DNA from: Aporrectodea caliginosa
Lineage: Eukaryota; Annelida; Clitellata; Crassiclitellata; Lumbricidae
Assembly (NCBI GenBank): GCA_020284085.1
Contig: JACEVL010000469.1
Span: forward strand, 1,445,001 to 1,509,000
DNA length: 64,000 nucleotides
Direction of reading: 5' to 3'
Part shown: piece by piece, positions 1 through 10,884 of the stretch
How positions within the stretch are numbered: position 1 is the first letter of the stretch
Layout of the letters: each line of letters starts with the position of its first letter
Program-made: the position numbers and the translations under genes
The notes under the pieces: generated by a model
Told to the model about the DNA's origin: nothing
Databases searched by the model: none
The model's input: the letters and a program-made list of their open reading frames with translations, nothing else

Positions 1-340
1 TGAACCTCAGTAACAGTGAACTAAACTCACTAAATTAAACCTACAGCAATGGCATCTGTAAGCTCTTCAAGGTCAGCCACTAGTGTTGTGGACATTCTGT
101 AATTTACGCATTAACATCAAGGACTGCTGGCTGTCAAGAAGAACAAGACTTTTTCGAAAAGGTCCAATTACATGGAACAGTGTTGTAAATTTTGTGTGAT
201 CTCCTATGCACATAGTATATATAATTTGTAGTAATGAAACTTAGACTATGTAATATTTCTAATTAGTATAGCACAGGCAAGTCTGCTGTCCTGAGAAAGC
301 TGTATCGCTGTTTCCTCCCCTTTTATGTGCAACCAAATTT
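1..340. other. unique AT-rich sequence, no gene recognised
   Basis: No open frame of note, no splice-like exon with recognisable protein similarity and no repeat structure are visible. It could be the tail of a gene lying to the left of the window, but nothing in it proves that. Confidence 0.4.
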
Positions 341-351
341 GGTGAATAACA

Positions 352-502
352 GACATGTATTTTATAGCTGCAGTGTGTGTCATGCTTTCCCATGTATTTT
401 ACAGCATGCTTTCAGTGTGCGTGTGTGTCATGAGTTTCCATGTATTTTACAGCAGCAGTGTGTGTCATGCTTTTCCATGTATTTTACAGCAGCAGTGTGG
501 AT
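352..502. repeat. minisatellite, unit of about 37-40 bp, about four copies
   Basis: The phrase CATGTATTTTAYAGC followed by AGTGTGTGTCATG recurs four times in 150 bp with small changes. The two overlapping open frames here (93 and 109 codons) are products of this repetition. Their peptide only repeats HVFYS/CILQQQ-like words, so they are not annotated as genes. Confidence 0.75.
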
Positions 503-619
503 GTCGCTATATACATGCGTGGGAGGAGTGGCGGGAACGACCAATAATAGCGCGCGCCATTATTATAATTTCCCGGCCGCACACACACATCGGAGACAAT
601 CCGGCTAATTCCGGTTTCC

Positions 620-1065
620 ACTTACCTGATCCGGTTCCCTCGTCCGGTCTCAACCGGTCCTATCCAGTTCTCCGCCGACGATGACGATGACAACGAGACG
701 CTTTCCGTGGTCTCGTTACATCTTCTTCCTTCTTTTCCCCTACGACGCGTGTTCTTCTTCTTCGCGGGCTGTCCTTCCGCGAAATATTTCCAGTTCCCCG
801 GCGGATGGAGGGAGGGAAGACTGAAGGGGAGAGGAGGAGGAGGCGTGTGCGTCGTCGTTGGCAGCACGGGCGTACGATGGTCCCAGACGCGGCTCGCCCG
901 CCGCCCGCCCGTGTGCCCGTCCGTCCTTCCGTTGGCTCATTTGTCGCCGGCCAGCGCTTTGTTGCCGCCCGGGCCCAGTGAGCCTCACGGCCGCCCGCCC
1001 GTCCGTCCGTCCGCTCGGCTGCTTGGCCCTGCTACGCCCGCCTGAAGGTCAAAGCAGACGCGTGC
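620..1065. other. CpG-rich, GC-rich block (possible promoter or first-exon region)
   Basis: This stretch is markedly richer in G+C and CpG than its surroundings, with many CCGCCCG and CGTCCG words between about 860 and 1030. Such blocks can be promoters or 5' exons. No TATA element, convincing start codon or conserved peptide is visible, so the role is open. Downstream (1080-1560) the + strand becomes pyrimidine-rich with TCTGCC and TCC repeats. Confidence 0.35.
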
Positions 1066-1561
1066 TTCCTATGACTTCTGTGTCTTTGCCGTCGGCGATG
1101 TCTGTGTCTTTGTGTGCTCGTGTGTGTCTGTGTGGTCGTCTGATTGTGTCCGTTTCTCCCTCTGCCTCTGCCTCTGCCTCTGCCTCTGCCTCTCTCTTTG
1201 GGTTTATATATGTCTGTTTCCGTCTCTGTTAATGTTACTTCCTGGAATATGCTTCTTTGTATCGGTCAGTCTGTCAGTCTATCTGTCTGTCCATTTGTCA
1301 CATAGTTTTCCGTCTTTCCATCTGTATCTCTCTCCCTCCTCCACTCTTCCGATCGCTGCCACATGTATCCTGCCCTCCTCCCTCAAGCGTTTCCTCCTCC
1401 TGCTCCTCCCATCATCCTTCTCCTCTTCCTCCTCCTCTTCAGCTGCATCAACCCCATCACCAACATTAGCCTCAGCAGCATCAGCAGCACAAATAACCGG
1501 ATGACCAAAGCCACTGCCTCTCCTCCTTATCTTCATCCTCCCTCTACCTTCCTATCACAGA

Positions 1562-1625
1562 AACACATATACATACACATACGCATGCACACACACATGC
1601 ACACATACATACACACACACACACG
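1562..1625. repeat. CA/TACA microsatellite
   Basis: Alternating ACACAT/ACATAC units with few interruptions. It is followed by ordinary AT-rich sequence to 1860 that contains short (ATT)n and (ATC)n runs. Confidence 0.85.
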
Positions 1626-1871
1626 ATATTGCCACGTGTATTTAGTTATATTGACTTGCGCTTTATAAATCTTTCATTATTATTATTATAATAATAATAA
1701 CATTCACGATAAACTACACACATGTATGCAATATGTAAAATAATACATCTACACAATGTAATGCAATATATACATACAACACATCATCATCATCATCATT
1801 CCTCTTTTATTAAAGACTAACAAATGTCAACAAAAGAAAGTATAGTTTGACAGGAAATATCAGCAGGGACC

Positions 1872-1948
1872 ATACATACATACATACATACATACATACA
1901 TACATACATACATACATACATACATACATACATACATACATACATACA
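1872..1948. repeat. (CATA)n microsatellite
   Basis: An almost perfect run of CATA tetramers. Its two strands give long HTYI and YVCM poly-tetrapeptide frames that are not genes. A GGA/GAA-rich purine run follows at about 2007-2106. Confidence 0.95.
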
Positions 1949-2279
1949 AATATACATATATCCATAGTACAAACATTCAAACATGCGTACATGCATAGAA
2001 ACTTGGGAGGAGGAAGAAGAAGAAGAAGAGGAGGAGGAGGAGGAGGAGAAAGAAGTGGAGGAATGACAGGAGGAGGAGGTAGAGAAGAGAAGGAAGAGGA
2101 GGAGCTGAAGCCCTGTGCACATATTTACTCGCAAGCGTGTATAAAAATATACACAAATGCGTATGCATGAAACTGAACATATATATATATACATATAGGT
2201 TGCCTTGTGACTATATTTAGCTTATGCGTCATTGCACGACTATAAATAGCAGTCGTAGCAATGGTTCGATAAAGATGAC

Positions 2280-2545
2280 CGAGGGCGTCGTTGCCGTCGT
2301 CAATGGCAACCGACGGACTGCCGTCAGCCTCCTCTCTCCTGGCGGCCAAGCATCGGCTTCACTGTAGACCTTCTGATGAATGGACCGATAAACGACCTCT
2401 ATGTGAAGGCTGCACAATGAGGAGCGCCATCGGACGATGCCTTAAGAGAATTATTCTGAGTGCAATGAATGCATCGGAAACAAGAGGGCCTCCTTGTGAA
2501 GGGCATGTCTTTGTGAGGTTTAAAAGGAGCTACATAGATGACCAT
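2280..2545. other. unique sequence between CATA repeats, no assigned gene
   Basis: A plus-strand frame starts near 2291 and stays open into the CATA array. The first 80 residues are not repetitive, but no family is recognisable, there is no splice context, and the frame then continues as HTYI repeats. It could be an exon fragment or transposon remnant; I treat it as undetermined. Confidence 0.3.
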
Positions 2546-2852
2546 ACACACATACATACATACATACATGAATACATGCATACATACATACACACACAAA
2601 TATACATACATGCATACATACATACATACGTGCATACATACATACAGACATGCAAGCACACATGCATACGTACATACATACATACATACATACATACTAT
2701 ACATACATACACACATGCAAACATACATACATACATACATGCATACACACATGCAAACATACATACATACATACATGCATACATACATACATACATACAT
2801 ACATACATACATACATACATACATACATACATACATACATACATACATACAT
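2546..2852. repeat. (CATA)n microsatellite with CATG/CACA variants
   Basis: About 300 bp of CATA tetramers with interspersed CATG and ACAC variants, ending in a pure run from about 2775. It is the longest CATA block in the window. Several frames of more than 100 codons on both strands are purely repeat-encoded. Confidence 0.95.
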
Positions 2853-2967
2853 TGCTATACCTGGCCACGTGAGAACTAATCCTAGGTGTGTTAATCTGTG
2901 GAAGACTCTAGAAGGTGTGTTATGTCTGTTGTGTTTGAAAGTGTTTAGAAGGCGTGTCAAGACTTGT

Positions 2968-2969
<2 letters not shown>

Positions 2970-3031
<62 letters not shown>

Positions 3032-3824
3032 AGGGAGAGGGAGAGGGAGAGGGAGAGGGAGAGGGAGAGGGAGAGGGAGAGGGAGAGGGAGAGGGAGAGG
3101 AGAGGAGAGGGAGAGGGAGAGGGAGAGGGAGAGGGAGAGGAGAGGGAGAGGGAGAGGGAGAGGGAGAGGAGAGGGAGAGGGAGAGGAGAGGGAGAGAGAG
3201 GGAGGGGAGGGAGGGAGGGAGGGAGAGAGGGAGAGAGGGAGAGAGGGAGAGAGAGAGAGAGGGAGAGAGGGAGAGAGGGAGAGAGGGAGAGAGGGGAGAG
3301 GGGAGAGGGAGAGGGGGAGAGGAGGAGAGGGGGAGGGGGGGAGAGGGGAGAGGGGAGAGGGGAGAGGGGGAGAGGGGAGGGGAGAGGGGAAAGGGGAAAG
3401 GGGGAGGAGGAGAGGAGAGGGGAGGGAGAGGGAGAGGAGAGAGGGAGAGGAGAGGGAGAGGGAGAGGGAGAGAGGAGAGGGAGGGGAGGGAGAGGAGAGG
3501 AGAGGAGAGGAGAGGGAGAGGGAGAGGGAGAGGGAGAGGGAGAGGAGAGGGAGAGGGAGAGGGAGAGGGAGAGGGAGAGGGGAGGGAGGGAGGGAGGGAG
3601 GAGGGAGGGAGGGAGGGAGGAGGGAGGAGGGAGGAGGGAGGGAGGAGGAGGAGGGAGGGAGGGAGGAGGGAGGAGGAGGAGGAGAGGGAGAGGGAGGGAG
3701 AGGAGAGGGAGAGGGAGAGGGAGAGGGAGAGGGAGAGGGAGAGGGAGAGAGGAGAGGGAGAGGAGAGGAGAGGGAGAGGAGAGAGAGGGAGGAGGGAGGG
3801 AGGGAGGAGAGAGAGAGGAGAGAC
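2970..3824. repeat. 850-bp polypurine block: (GA)n, (GGGAGA)n, (GGGAGG)n
   Basis: The + strand is essentially all purine for about 850 bp. It begins with a pure GA run (2970-3020), passes into GGGAGA hexamers, then GGGAGG and GGAGG variants, and ends at about 3824. Three overlapping frames of 295-394 codons encode only RERE, GEGE or GRGR strings and are artefacts of the repeat. Long stretches are mirror-symmetric, the form that favours intramolecular triplexes. Confidence 0.97.
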
Positions 3825-4198
3825 AGAGCCGTGAAATGTGACTCCTATTAGATTTGAGCGCCGTGCTGTCTGTCTCGCGTTTTGTACCCTAAGACCAACA
3901 GAAGGTTACTGTTTCGTGTCAAGACCGCTTCTGGTTTAAATGTTCGACTGCTAGTCAAGCTGTTATTTGCTGAAGCCGTTCTGTTTTGTCGAGTTTCGTA
4001 TACTGTTCATTTTCGAAAGGTGCAATCTGTCGAGTATTATTCATTTACAATAATATACTTTTATCGTATATAAACCCAAGCGAGGGTGTAATTTACTCAT
4101 AGGACTCTAACAACATATTTGCATACATACTTACATACACAAACATATATACATACACACACATACACACACATATATATAATAGAAGATGAGCAGTT
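3825..4198. other. non-coding spacer
   Basis: Ordinary sequence with a short ACATACAC run at about 4125-4180. A 63-codon frame at 3882-4073 has no recognisable similarity and no exon context. Confidence 0.5.
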
Positions 4199-4365
4199 TC
4201 TTAGGCTAACCCTGAGGCAGCCATGAGTACGAAAGTGTTATCGACTTCATTTTCTTAGCCTCGGCATATGAGGACGTGTAGCCAGTACTCTCCCTCGCTG
4301 TCTCATCTTCCCACCGACAGTGTATGGTCAGTGTACTCATTATAGCTGAGTTGGATAGAGGGTGT
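4199..4365 (-). mobile_element. SINE family A, 3' part, minus orientation
   Basis: It matches, in reverse, the body and 3' end of the tRNA-derived SINE at 21257-21516. The shared words are TCATTTTCTTAGCCT, GGCATATGAGG, CCGACAGTGTA and GTGTACTCATTATAG. The tRNA-like head with its B box is missing, so this copy is 5'-truncated. Confidence 0.75.
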
Positions 4366-4792
4366 AGGTGGACAAGAATATAATAATAACAACAATATTA
4401 ATGAAATGTGATGCCGAGATGAGCTTAAACGACGACGAAACCAGAAGAAGTCTACAGTTGTTGTTGTCTTGTACGATGACTGTTCTGCAGCAGAAAGAAG
4501 TGACACGACACGTTATGAGTGATTAGTCTGAATGCCATTCTTATATTCTTATCCTCCCTCTTCAGGGCATCATCACTCGTCCAAAGAAATCACCAGATTG
4601 AACAAACTCATCTCCAGTTTAAGTCACCCTCGCAAAAACACCCACGCATATACACACACAAATACACACTCATAAACACACCTACACACACAAACACACC
4701 TAAACACAAGCACACGCCCACCTACACACACCCACACACACGCCCACACACACCTTAATACATACATATATGTAATATTATAACTATATATA

Positions 4793-4948
4793 TATAAGGT
4801 GGTTGGTTATAACCCACACACACACACATACACACATTTAAACAAACACACACCTACACACATCTACACACACACAGGCACACATAAGCAAGCACACACA
4901 CGCACACCCACCCACACGCACACCTACACACACACGTACGCACACGCC

Positions 4949-4984
<36 letters not shown>

Positions 4985-5077
4985 CATGCATATATATGTA
5001 TGTAATAACAATATATACAAAACACCAAAATGCGGTTAGCAGTTGGTTTTTCAATAAAGAATATACTTACTTACTTA

Positions 5078-5129
<52 letters not shown>

Positions 5130-5147
5130 ATAACCGCCCACCTTATA
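4793..5147. mobile_element. MITE-like element with 20-bp inverted ends, filled with CA and TA microsatellite
   Basis: The left end TATAAGGTGGTTGGTTATAA (4793-4812) matches the reverse complement of 5128-5147 at 18 of 20 positions. The interior is almost entirely CA-type repeat (4813-4970), TA runs and a short unique piece (5020-5075). The flanks are TA-rich, so a TA target duplication cannot be proved. A Tc1/mariner-type MITE is one possibility. The shared CA frames inside are not genes. Confidence 0.55.
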
Positions 5148-5430
5148 TCACTGCATCGCAATCAGAGCCGGTGTCTATTATTTTCGCACCGGTTGGAAAT
5201 TGGTTCCGGTGTTAATACGCAGTTTCAGGTGAAGACCAATCTAAGGAGAGGACTGGATGTATCCGGTTCTTCCACTCACCCGCCCCCGGGACCTTATGTC
5301 AGAATTTTTATACCGACGCTGAAAGGTTGTCTGGTTGGTCCAGACGACCTGGCATAATTCCGGGGGCGGTCACCATGCAGACCGCCGATCCGGGGGAGTC
5401 CATACTCCTACTCCTACTAAAGCCCATATC

Positions 5431-5595
5431 CATGGGAGTATTTAGGGTGGTTTTACGGGGTCAACCCCAACCCCCAATAAATGCATTACTGTTATTAAAA
5501 CAAAATTTTTTGAAAAATACGATCATTTCCAATAGAACCCCCTCCAAAACTTAAAACCCCTCCGAAATTTTTTCTTGGCTATATATACGCCCATG
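5431..5595. mobile_element. short MITE-like element with CATGGGCGTAT ends
   Basis: The left end CATGGGAGTATTTA and the reverse complement of the right end (CATGGGCGTATATATA) form an imperfect inverted pair. The left half resembles the sequence starting CATGGGCGTATTTCGGGG at 6890 and again at 7255, including the run of C residues and the following AATTAAATTTTTT-like segment. At least three related copies are therefore present. The 5150-5430 flank holds nothing recognisable. Confidence 0.5.
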
Positions 5596-5799
5596 CCCAT
5601 AATATCAGTTTGGAGTATGCATGAGGCTCCGGTACCTGCCTCTGTCGTCAGCCAAACCAAATGGCCTATTACATGGGCTTGATGCTGTAACTGTCAATGT
5701 GCTTGACAGTGTCTTGTCCGCAGCATCAAGCTGTCTGGTTAATGGAATTTTTTCGAGATGTTTTCAATTCCCGGTTCGTGGAACAAAATGTCTCATAAC

Positions 5800-5965
5800 G
5801 ACAGGTGGTAGTATGTCTGCCCGTCAGTCTTTCTGTTCGTCTCTCCGTCTGCCTCAGTCTGTTTGTCTGGCTGAATATCTCTCCATCTGTCTGTTCACCT
5901 ATTGTGTCCGTCTGTTTGGCTGTCCTTCCGTATGTCTTTGACTCCCTCCGTCTATGTCCATTAAT
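5800..5965. repeat. TCTGTC/CGTCTG-rich pyrimidine stretch
   Basis: Degenerate repeats of GTCTGYCTGTC on the + strand. A short frame of 106 codons running through it encodes Ser/Cys/Leu-rich repeats and is not considered a gene. From 5966 to 6600 the sequence is AT-rich without genes. A 110-bp AT palindrome at 6188-6299 has outer arms TAATAAAGCAA/TTGCTTTATTA. Confidence 0.6.
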
Positions 5966-6613
5966 CCGTCCCTCTGTCCTATAGCCTACATTGCTTCATT
6001 ACAGTGTATTATGTGGACCTATATATATTTTGTCTGATCATAGAGAAGGTTGATTATTTATGCGTAGCATTTGCATGCTTTCTATTTATATCACTGAGAT
6101 AATATGGTGCACACATAATAGGTCCGAGTGAAATGATTACTGTATATATAGACAAATTAGAGCATGTATATATACATTATATATATTCTAATAAAGCAAT
6201 GTATATATATATATATATCTTTATTGATTTATTACAATATATATATATTACTTTATTTCAAAATATATATAATGGTTTATATATTTTTGCTTTATTATAG
6301 TACATAAGCTTAATTACATCCCCATGCATACGATATTATGTATAGGCCTATGTTTATGAATATTATTTATGTATTACTTATGTATTCTATTATTATATCT
6401 TGTGTATGCGATGGACGATTACGTGTACAAAGTGTACATAATTACATGAAGCATAACAATGTATATTAATTATAGCGTATATGTTTGTGTTCTATGCGGT
6501 GGTCTGTGGTGTGGTTTGGGCCGTGAGGCGGGCGATGAGTGTTGGTGTTATTCTAATGAATAACACGGTTGCTCAACGATGATTAATAGGATGAAGTGGT
6601 TGTGGGGCTGACA

Positions 6614-6762
6614 TATATACATACATACATACATACATACATACATACATACATGCATACATACATACATACATACATACATACATACATACATACATAC
6701 ATACATGCATACATAAATACACACACATACATACATACATACATACATACATACATACATAG
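6614..6762. repeat. (CATA)n microsatellite
   Basis: About 150 bp of CATA with a few CATG and CACA variants. It forms the left flank of the first copy of the 365-bp duplication. Confidence 0.95.
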
Positions 6763-7328
6763 GCTACATATATACGTACATACATACATGCATACACACA
6801 TGCATACATACATACATAATTACGATAATAAGAGAAGAGGAGATCAGTTCAGAGTGGAGTAGGACAGAGCGGAATGCAACAAGGCTAAGCATGGGCGTAT
6901 TTCGGGGTAGGTTACGGGTTCACCCCCCCCGTCCCCCGAATTAAATTTTTTATGTACTTTTATGATGCTGGATTGGATGATGACAAACGGCTACAGGAAA
7001 CTGAAAGAAGAGGCCCAACAACGAGAGAAGTGGCGACGTCGGACATTTGAACCTGCCTAACAGGCAGAGAACCACAAGAGACAGAGGATACATACATATA
7101 TACATACATACATACATACATACATAGGCTACATATATACGTACATACATACATGCATACACACATGCATACATACATACATAATTACGATAATAAGAGA
7201 AGAGGAGATCAGTTCAGAGTGGAGTAGGACAGAGCGGAATGCAACAAGGCTAAGCATGGGCGTATTTCGGGGTAGGTTACGGGTTCACCCCCCCCGTCCC
7301 CCGAATTAAATTTTTTATGTACTTTTAT
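6756..7328. repeat. direct segmental duplication, period 365 bp
   Basis: About 208 bp at 6756-6963 recurs at 7121-7328 without a visible difference, including the poly-C tract and the segment ending CTTTTAT. Between them lie a LINE 3' fragment (6964-7085) and a CATA run. The copies end where one continues into the LINE fragment and the other into the rest of the CATGGGCGTA MITE. This looks like a recent unequal exchange. Confidence 0.9.
6964..7090 (+). pseudogene. LINE (RTE-like) C-terminal fragment
   Basis: The + strand reads [20 protein letters not shown], then [11 protein letters not shown], a stop, then QAENHKRQ. This resembles the final residues of RTE-type retrotransposon reverse-transcriptase proteins, whose last motif is typically an arginine- and tryptophan-containing segment. 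The frame is closed by a stop and flows straight into a (CATA)n tail. It is dead and heavily 5'-truncated. Confidence 0.6.
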
Positions 7329-7479
7329 ATGCACAATACACAAAACCTTAAGTTTTTCGACCATATCCAATGGAAACGCCCGAAATTGTTTCATGGCTAC
7401 GCTACTGAGACTGAGCATAGCAAGGCAGAGGCAGAGCTGAGCAGAGGTCACCAAAGAAGAGCTGAGCTGAGCTGAGAGA

Positions 7480-7907
7480 GTAGAGAGTAGAGTAGAGTAG
7501 AGTAGAATGGAGTTGAGTAGAGTAGAGTAGAGCAGAGAGCAGAGCAGAGGAGAGGAGAGGAGAGGAGAGGAGAGGAGAGGAGAGAGGAGAGGAGAGGAGA
7601 GGAGAGGAGAGGGAGAGGAGAGGAGAGGAGAGGAGAGGAGAGGAGAGGAGAGGAGAGGAGAGGAGAGGAGAGGAGAGGAGAGGAGAGAGAGGAGAGGAGA
7701 GGAGAGGAGAGGAGAGGAGAGGAGAGGAGAGGAGAGGAGAGGAGAGGAGAGGAGAGGAGAGGAGAGGAGAGGAGAGGAGAGGAGAGGAGAGGAGAGAGAG
7801 AGGAGAGGAGAGGAGAGGAGAGGAGAGGAGAGGAGAGGAGAGGAGAGGAGAGGAGAGGAGAGGAGAGGAGAGGAGAGGAGAGGAGAGGAGAGGAGAGGAG
7901 AGGAGAG
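7480..7907. repeat. (GGAGA)n pentanucleotide polypurine tract
   Basis: About 430 bp of AGGAG/GAGAG pentamers with only a few phase slips (near 7583, 7612, 7690 and 7795). It is preceded by a looser GAGCTGAGCTG/TAGAG zone (7435-7480). The + strand is all purine. No gene is possible here. Confidence 0.97.
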
Positions 7908-8520
7908 CGTGAATCAGGTCACAGGTGTCAGTTTTATGAAACCGTATAGGCCTACAACAGAAACCTCGTGAGTTGGTTCTTCTCAGTATCTAGCAATAAT
8001 ACAGAAGCTGGACTGCTGGAGCGTGGCAGTTTGCAGAAATTGTTTCCCTGAATTAGACGAAGCCATGACACACATCTGCGACAGAACTCATAACTTAGGC
8101 CTCCTGCGTCACCCTAAACAATATCAATACAATAACTTAAGTCGATGGAAGTGTACAATGTTATGCTGGTATACTTCACGGTTCAACACTGCTTCCGTAA
8201 AAATCGCCTACCAAACTCTACGTCACTAATGTCTAGTCCACTTATGTGTGTTCCAACGTTGTCTGCTCAGCAATGATGACGACCATTTTAGTGGAACAGA
8301 CATTGGCATAGCAGCGGACAGGTCTACAATAGACAAAATTAATATTGATGATAATGCCTGTTGTTTCTATCGCCTGTATCTTAATTTCTTCTCTCGGCAG
8401 TTGAGATAATATTAGTTTCTAGAATAAACAGAGGCTGCACGTGTCGGTCGGTGCACACTGCGAACGAAAAAAGGAACACTCATTCAAATGATGCAAAATT
8501 AACTATGTAAATATTTTAAA
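7908..8520. other. unique sequence, no recognised gene
   Basis: A 68-codon frame at 8023-8229 (with a CRNCFPE motif near its start) is not repetitive, but I recognise no family and no flanking splice sites. The remainder is AT-rich non-coding sequence. Confidence 0.35.
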
Positions 8521-8559
8521 TTGTCAATCCTAATTGTTGAGCTATGGCATAACAAGAGT

Positions 8560-8865
8560 TTTAAAGTCGTTCAGAAGACTGGTATAGGTGAAGAAAGATC
8601 AGTGATAAAGACAATCAGAGAACGTCAAAGGAAATGGATGGGACACGTCATGAAGGAATACTCTCTACTGAGAAACAACATCGAGGGGAGAATGGAAGGG
8701 AAAAGACAATAGGAAGACAAAGAATGATGCTGCATGCTGGATGGAGAAAAAAGGCTACAGGAATATGAAGAGGCTCAAAATGGCGTCGTTGGACATAATG
8801 AACCTCCCCGAGGGCAGAGAACCGAAAGAAGTAATTAGGCGATTTAGGCCTATAAAACAACGCTG
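8560..8865 (+). pseudogene. LINE C-terminal fragment with stops
   Basis: The frame contains IRERQRKWMGHVMKEYSLL and then NIEGRMEGKRQ, which follows the LINE reverse-transcriptase tail pattern (R-x-W-x-GH-x-x, then EG-x-EGKR). Stops follow, and a shifted frame gives a further tail-like piece, YRNMKRLKMASLDIMNLPEG. It is a decayed retrotransposon end of the same general type as the one at 6964. Confidence 0.65.
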
Positions 8866-9116
8866 TTTATATTCCATGAACAACAGCAACAACAATAGCA
8901 CTAATAATAGCAATAACAATGAAGAAGACGATGATCGAGATTATGGTGAAGCTTGGGAATTGTTTCGAGTGGCGAGTGTTTAGATAAAGACCTTCCTCAA
9001 AGAAAATCATAATGGGCGTTGCTTCTTCTGGTTATGAAGTGGTGGTACGGTACCCTCCAGTCCAAAGCGAGGGTACGGGTATCCCTCGTACCCTCTGAAA
9101 ATTTGGCATATGACGC

Positions 9117-9175
9117 ACAGGGAGCGCCTCTAATTGGTGTGCGCTGCGAGAGGCGCTATATAAATTTATAGATAC
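9117..9175 (+). mobile_element. LINE/SINE shared 3' terminal hairpin, plus orientation
   Basis: GGAGCGCCTCT followed by AGAGGCGCTATATAAATT reproduces the 3' stem-loop found at the ends of the LINE and SINE copies at 18310, 29890, 43370 and 47160. It shows that a copy ended here. The sequence just upstream (9040-9116) is probably part of the same insert. From 9176 to 9698 nothing is recognised; the 186-codon minus frame crossing 9032-9592 spans this insert and is not supported. Confidence 0.6.
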
Positions 9176-9698
9176 AATGCAATAACCATCTTTGTTGCCC
9201 ATCCAATGCTTCGCCTTCCACGCGTTCTCTGCCTTAACGAAAACCGCCTGTGCTTGTATGCTAATCTGAATAGGTCTTAGTATCTGTACATATCTGTGTG
9301 TGACGATGTGTCTGTGTGCGTGAATGTTTGAGTGCCTATTTGTGGTCTGGAGGCCGATGGTTGAGGTCGGTCGACTCCCTCTGTTGCTATACTTAGCACA
9401 GGAAATTGCAGCGATGAAGTCCTGCAGAGGGCGCTTCTTATATGGCACTCGGCGGAGGGAGTATGCACGTACGCGGCCAGAAATAGTCTGTAAGGCCACT
9501 CGAAAGACATCGGCCTTCCAGAGGACAATGTCTATGTCAGTCGTCGGTTGATGTGGCACTTGGTGGCACGTGCATAGCTCGACCGATGTCAAGATGATAT
9601 TATGTCAAGGGATGGGTCCGCTGGGTCTGCTGCCAGTAAAAGACGGCGATCTGGTTTAAAGATGGGGGACGTAGTGTAGTGTAATGCATTGTAACAGT

Positions 9699-9905
9699 GG
9701 CGTAACAAGGCTTGAAACAAATTATTCAATTTCCAACCCCTCTGCGAGTAAGAAAAAAATTTAATTAGGGGTTTGTAATAATGGTCAATTTATGAGACCA
9801 TCTTTTTGGTTATAGGTAATAACATTTTACATAAGTTCTTTGGCAAATTATATAATTTCATAATTAGCAACCGACGTTGGCTACAAGCAGACACAACAAA
9901 GAACA
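9699..9905 (+). mobile_element. hAT-like MITE copy 1 (CAGTGGCGTAAC end)
   Basis: It starts CAGTGGCGTAACAAGG and shares a long segment with the copy at 10159, from GAGACCATCTTTTTGGTTA through AATTATATAATTTCATAATTA. The start equals the terminal sequence of the intact hAT MITE at 63585. No matching right end was found, so the copy is truncated or diverged. Confidence 0.55.
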
Positions 9906-10158
9906 GCATTTAAACTAGTTGTTTGCATTGGTACCTCAACCAATACAATTGTGACAAGAAACTCAAAACTTAGAGAATGCAGAACTGAGCGACGAGGCAT
10001 CGTATACTTCGTGTTAGTGTCATTGTACAGGAGTGGGCAAGAACGAGGAAATGTATGAAAGGTGGATGATGTTTAGAGTTGAAATGATGAAGGAGGTGAT
10101 GGGAATCGGATTTGTGAAAAAGCAGTGTTTTCGGTTTTGAGTGGAAGACCTGTGGAGC

Positions 10159-10430
10159 AGTGGCGTAACCAGAGCTTCCCAAAAATTACGCAGATTCCAA
10201 CCTTTCTGAGGGGAGGGTTCTGGTAAGGAGTCTGCAAGGAACATTTTATTTGGGAATTTGTAATGGTGCATTTTGGAGACCATCTTTTTGGTTAAAAGTA
10301 ATAACATTTTACATCAGTTCTTTGGAAAATTATATAATTTCATAATTAAATTATATTATTTTGGTTTTTAAAATTGACGCAGCTGAACAGTCCGAGCAAC
10401 CAACGTAGACTAAAAACAGACAGCCTCAAA
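10159..10430 (+). mobile_element. hAT-like MITE copy 2 (CAGTGGCGTAAC end)
   Basis: It begins CAGTGGCGTAACCAGAG and aligns over about 200 bp with the copy at 9699, with substitutions and small indels. The two copies in direct orientation, with the same left end and no right end, could be separate insertions or an old duplication. The rest, to 10880, is AT-rich without a gene. Confidence 0.55.
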
Positions 10431-10884
10431 AATGAACTGCAATAAACTAAAGCATTGAAATTTTTTAATTTGTACAAAGTATAGGCCTACGCCTACATGT
10501 ACAGTAGTTATCAGTTTTATATGCACCGTCAGACTGTTACAGTTACAAAAAAAATGAACTAATAGACTAACTGTCACAAATTCTTGGACTGTTGCTAGTG
10601 TCAGAGCTTTGTCGCTGTGTGCGATAGGCCAAATTTATACTTGCAAATGGTTTCAGGATGATTTAATGAAAGAGAAAAATTTTCAGGCAGTTGCGTAGGC
10701 CTACATATTGCCAACTACTACTGGTATTGTTCACGTGTCACATATTGCTAGTCTGAGACTATGACTTTTGCAGTGTAGGCTGACATCCTATCTTGCGAGG
10801 CGAAAAACTTCCACATTCGTGCCTGAACACCCCTTGCAATCCTATTACTATTTACCAAGACCAAAAAACCAGACAAATATAATT

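Noticed and set aside
2650..3841. Frames of 295-394 codons over the purine block
   Set aside because: All + frames are open simultaneously and encode only RE, GE or GR strings from (GGGAGA)n. No unique protein sequence is present.
9032..9592. 186-codon minus-strand frame
   Set aside because: It crosses the LINE/SINE 3' end at 9117-9175 and has no recognisable domain. It is most likely a chance frame.
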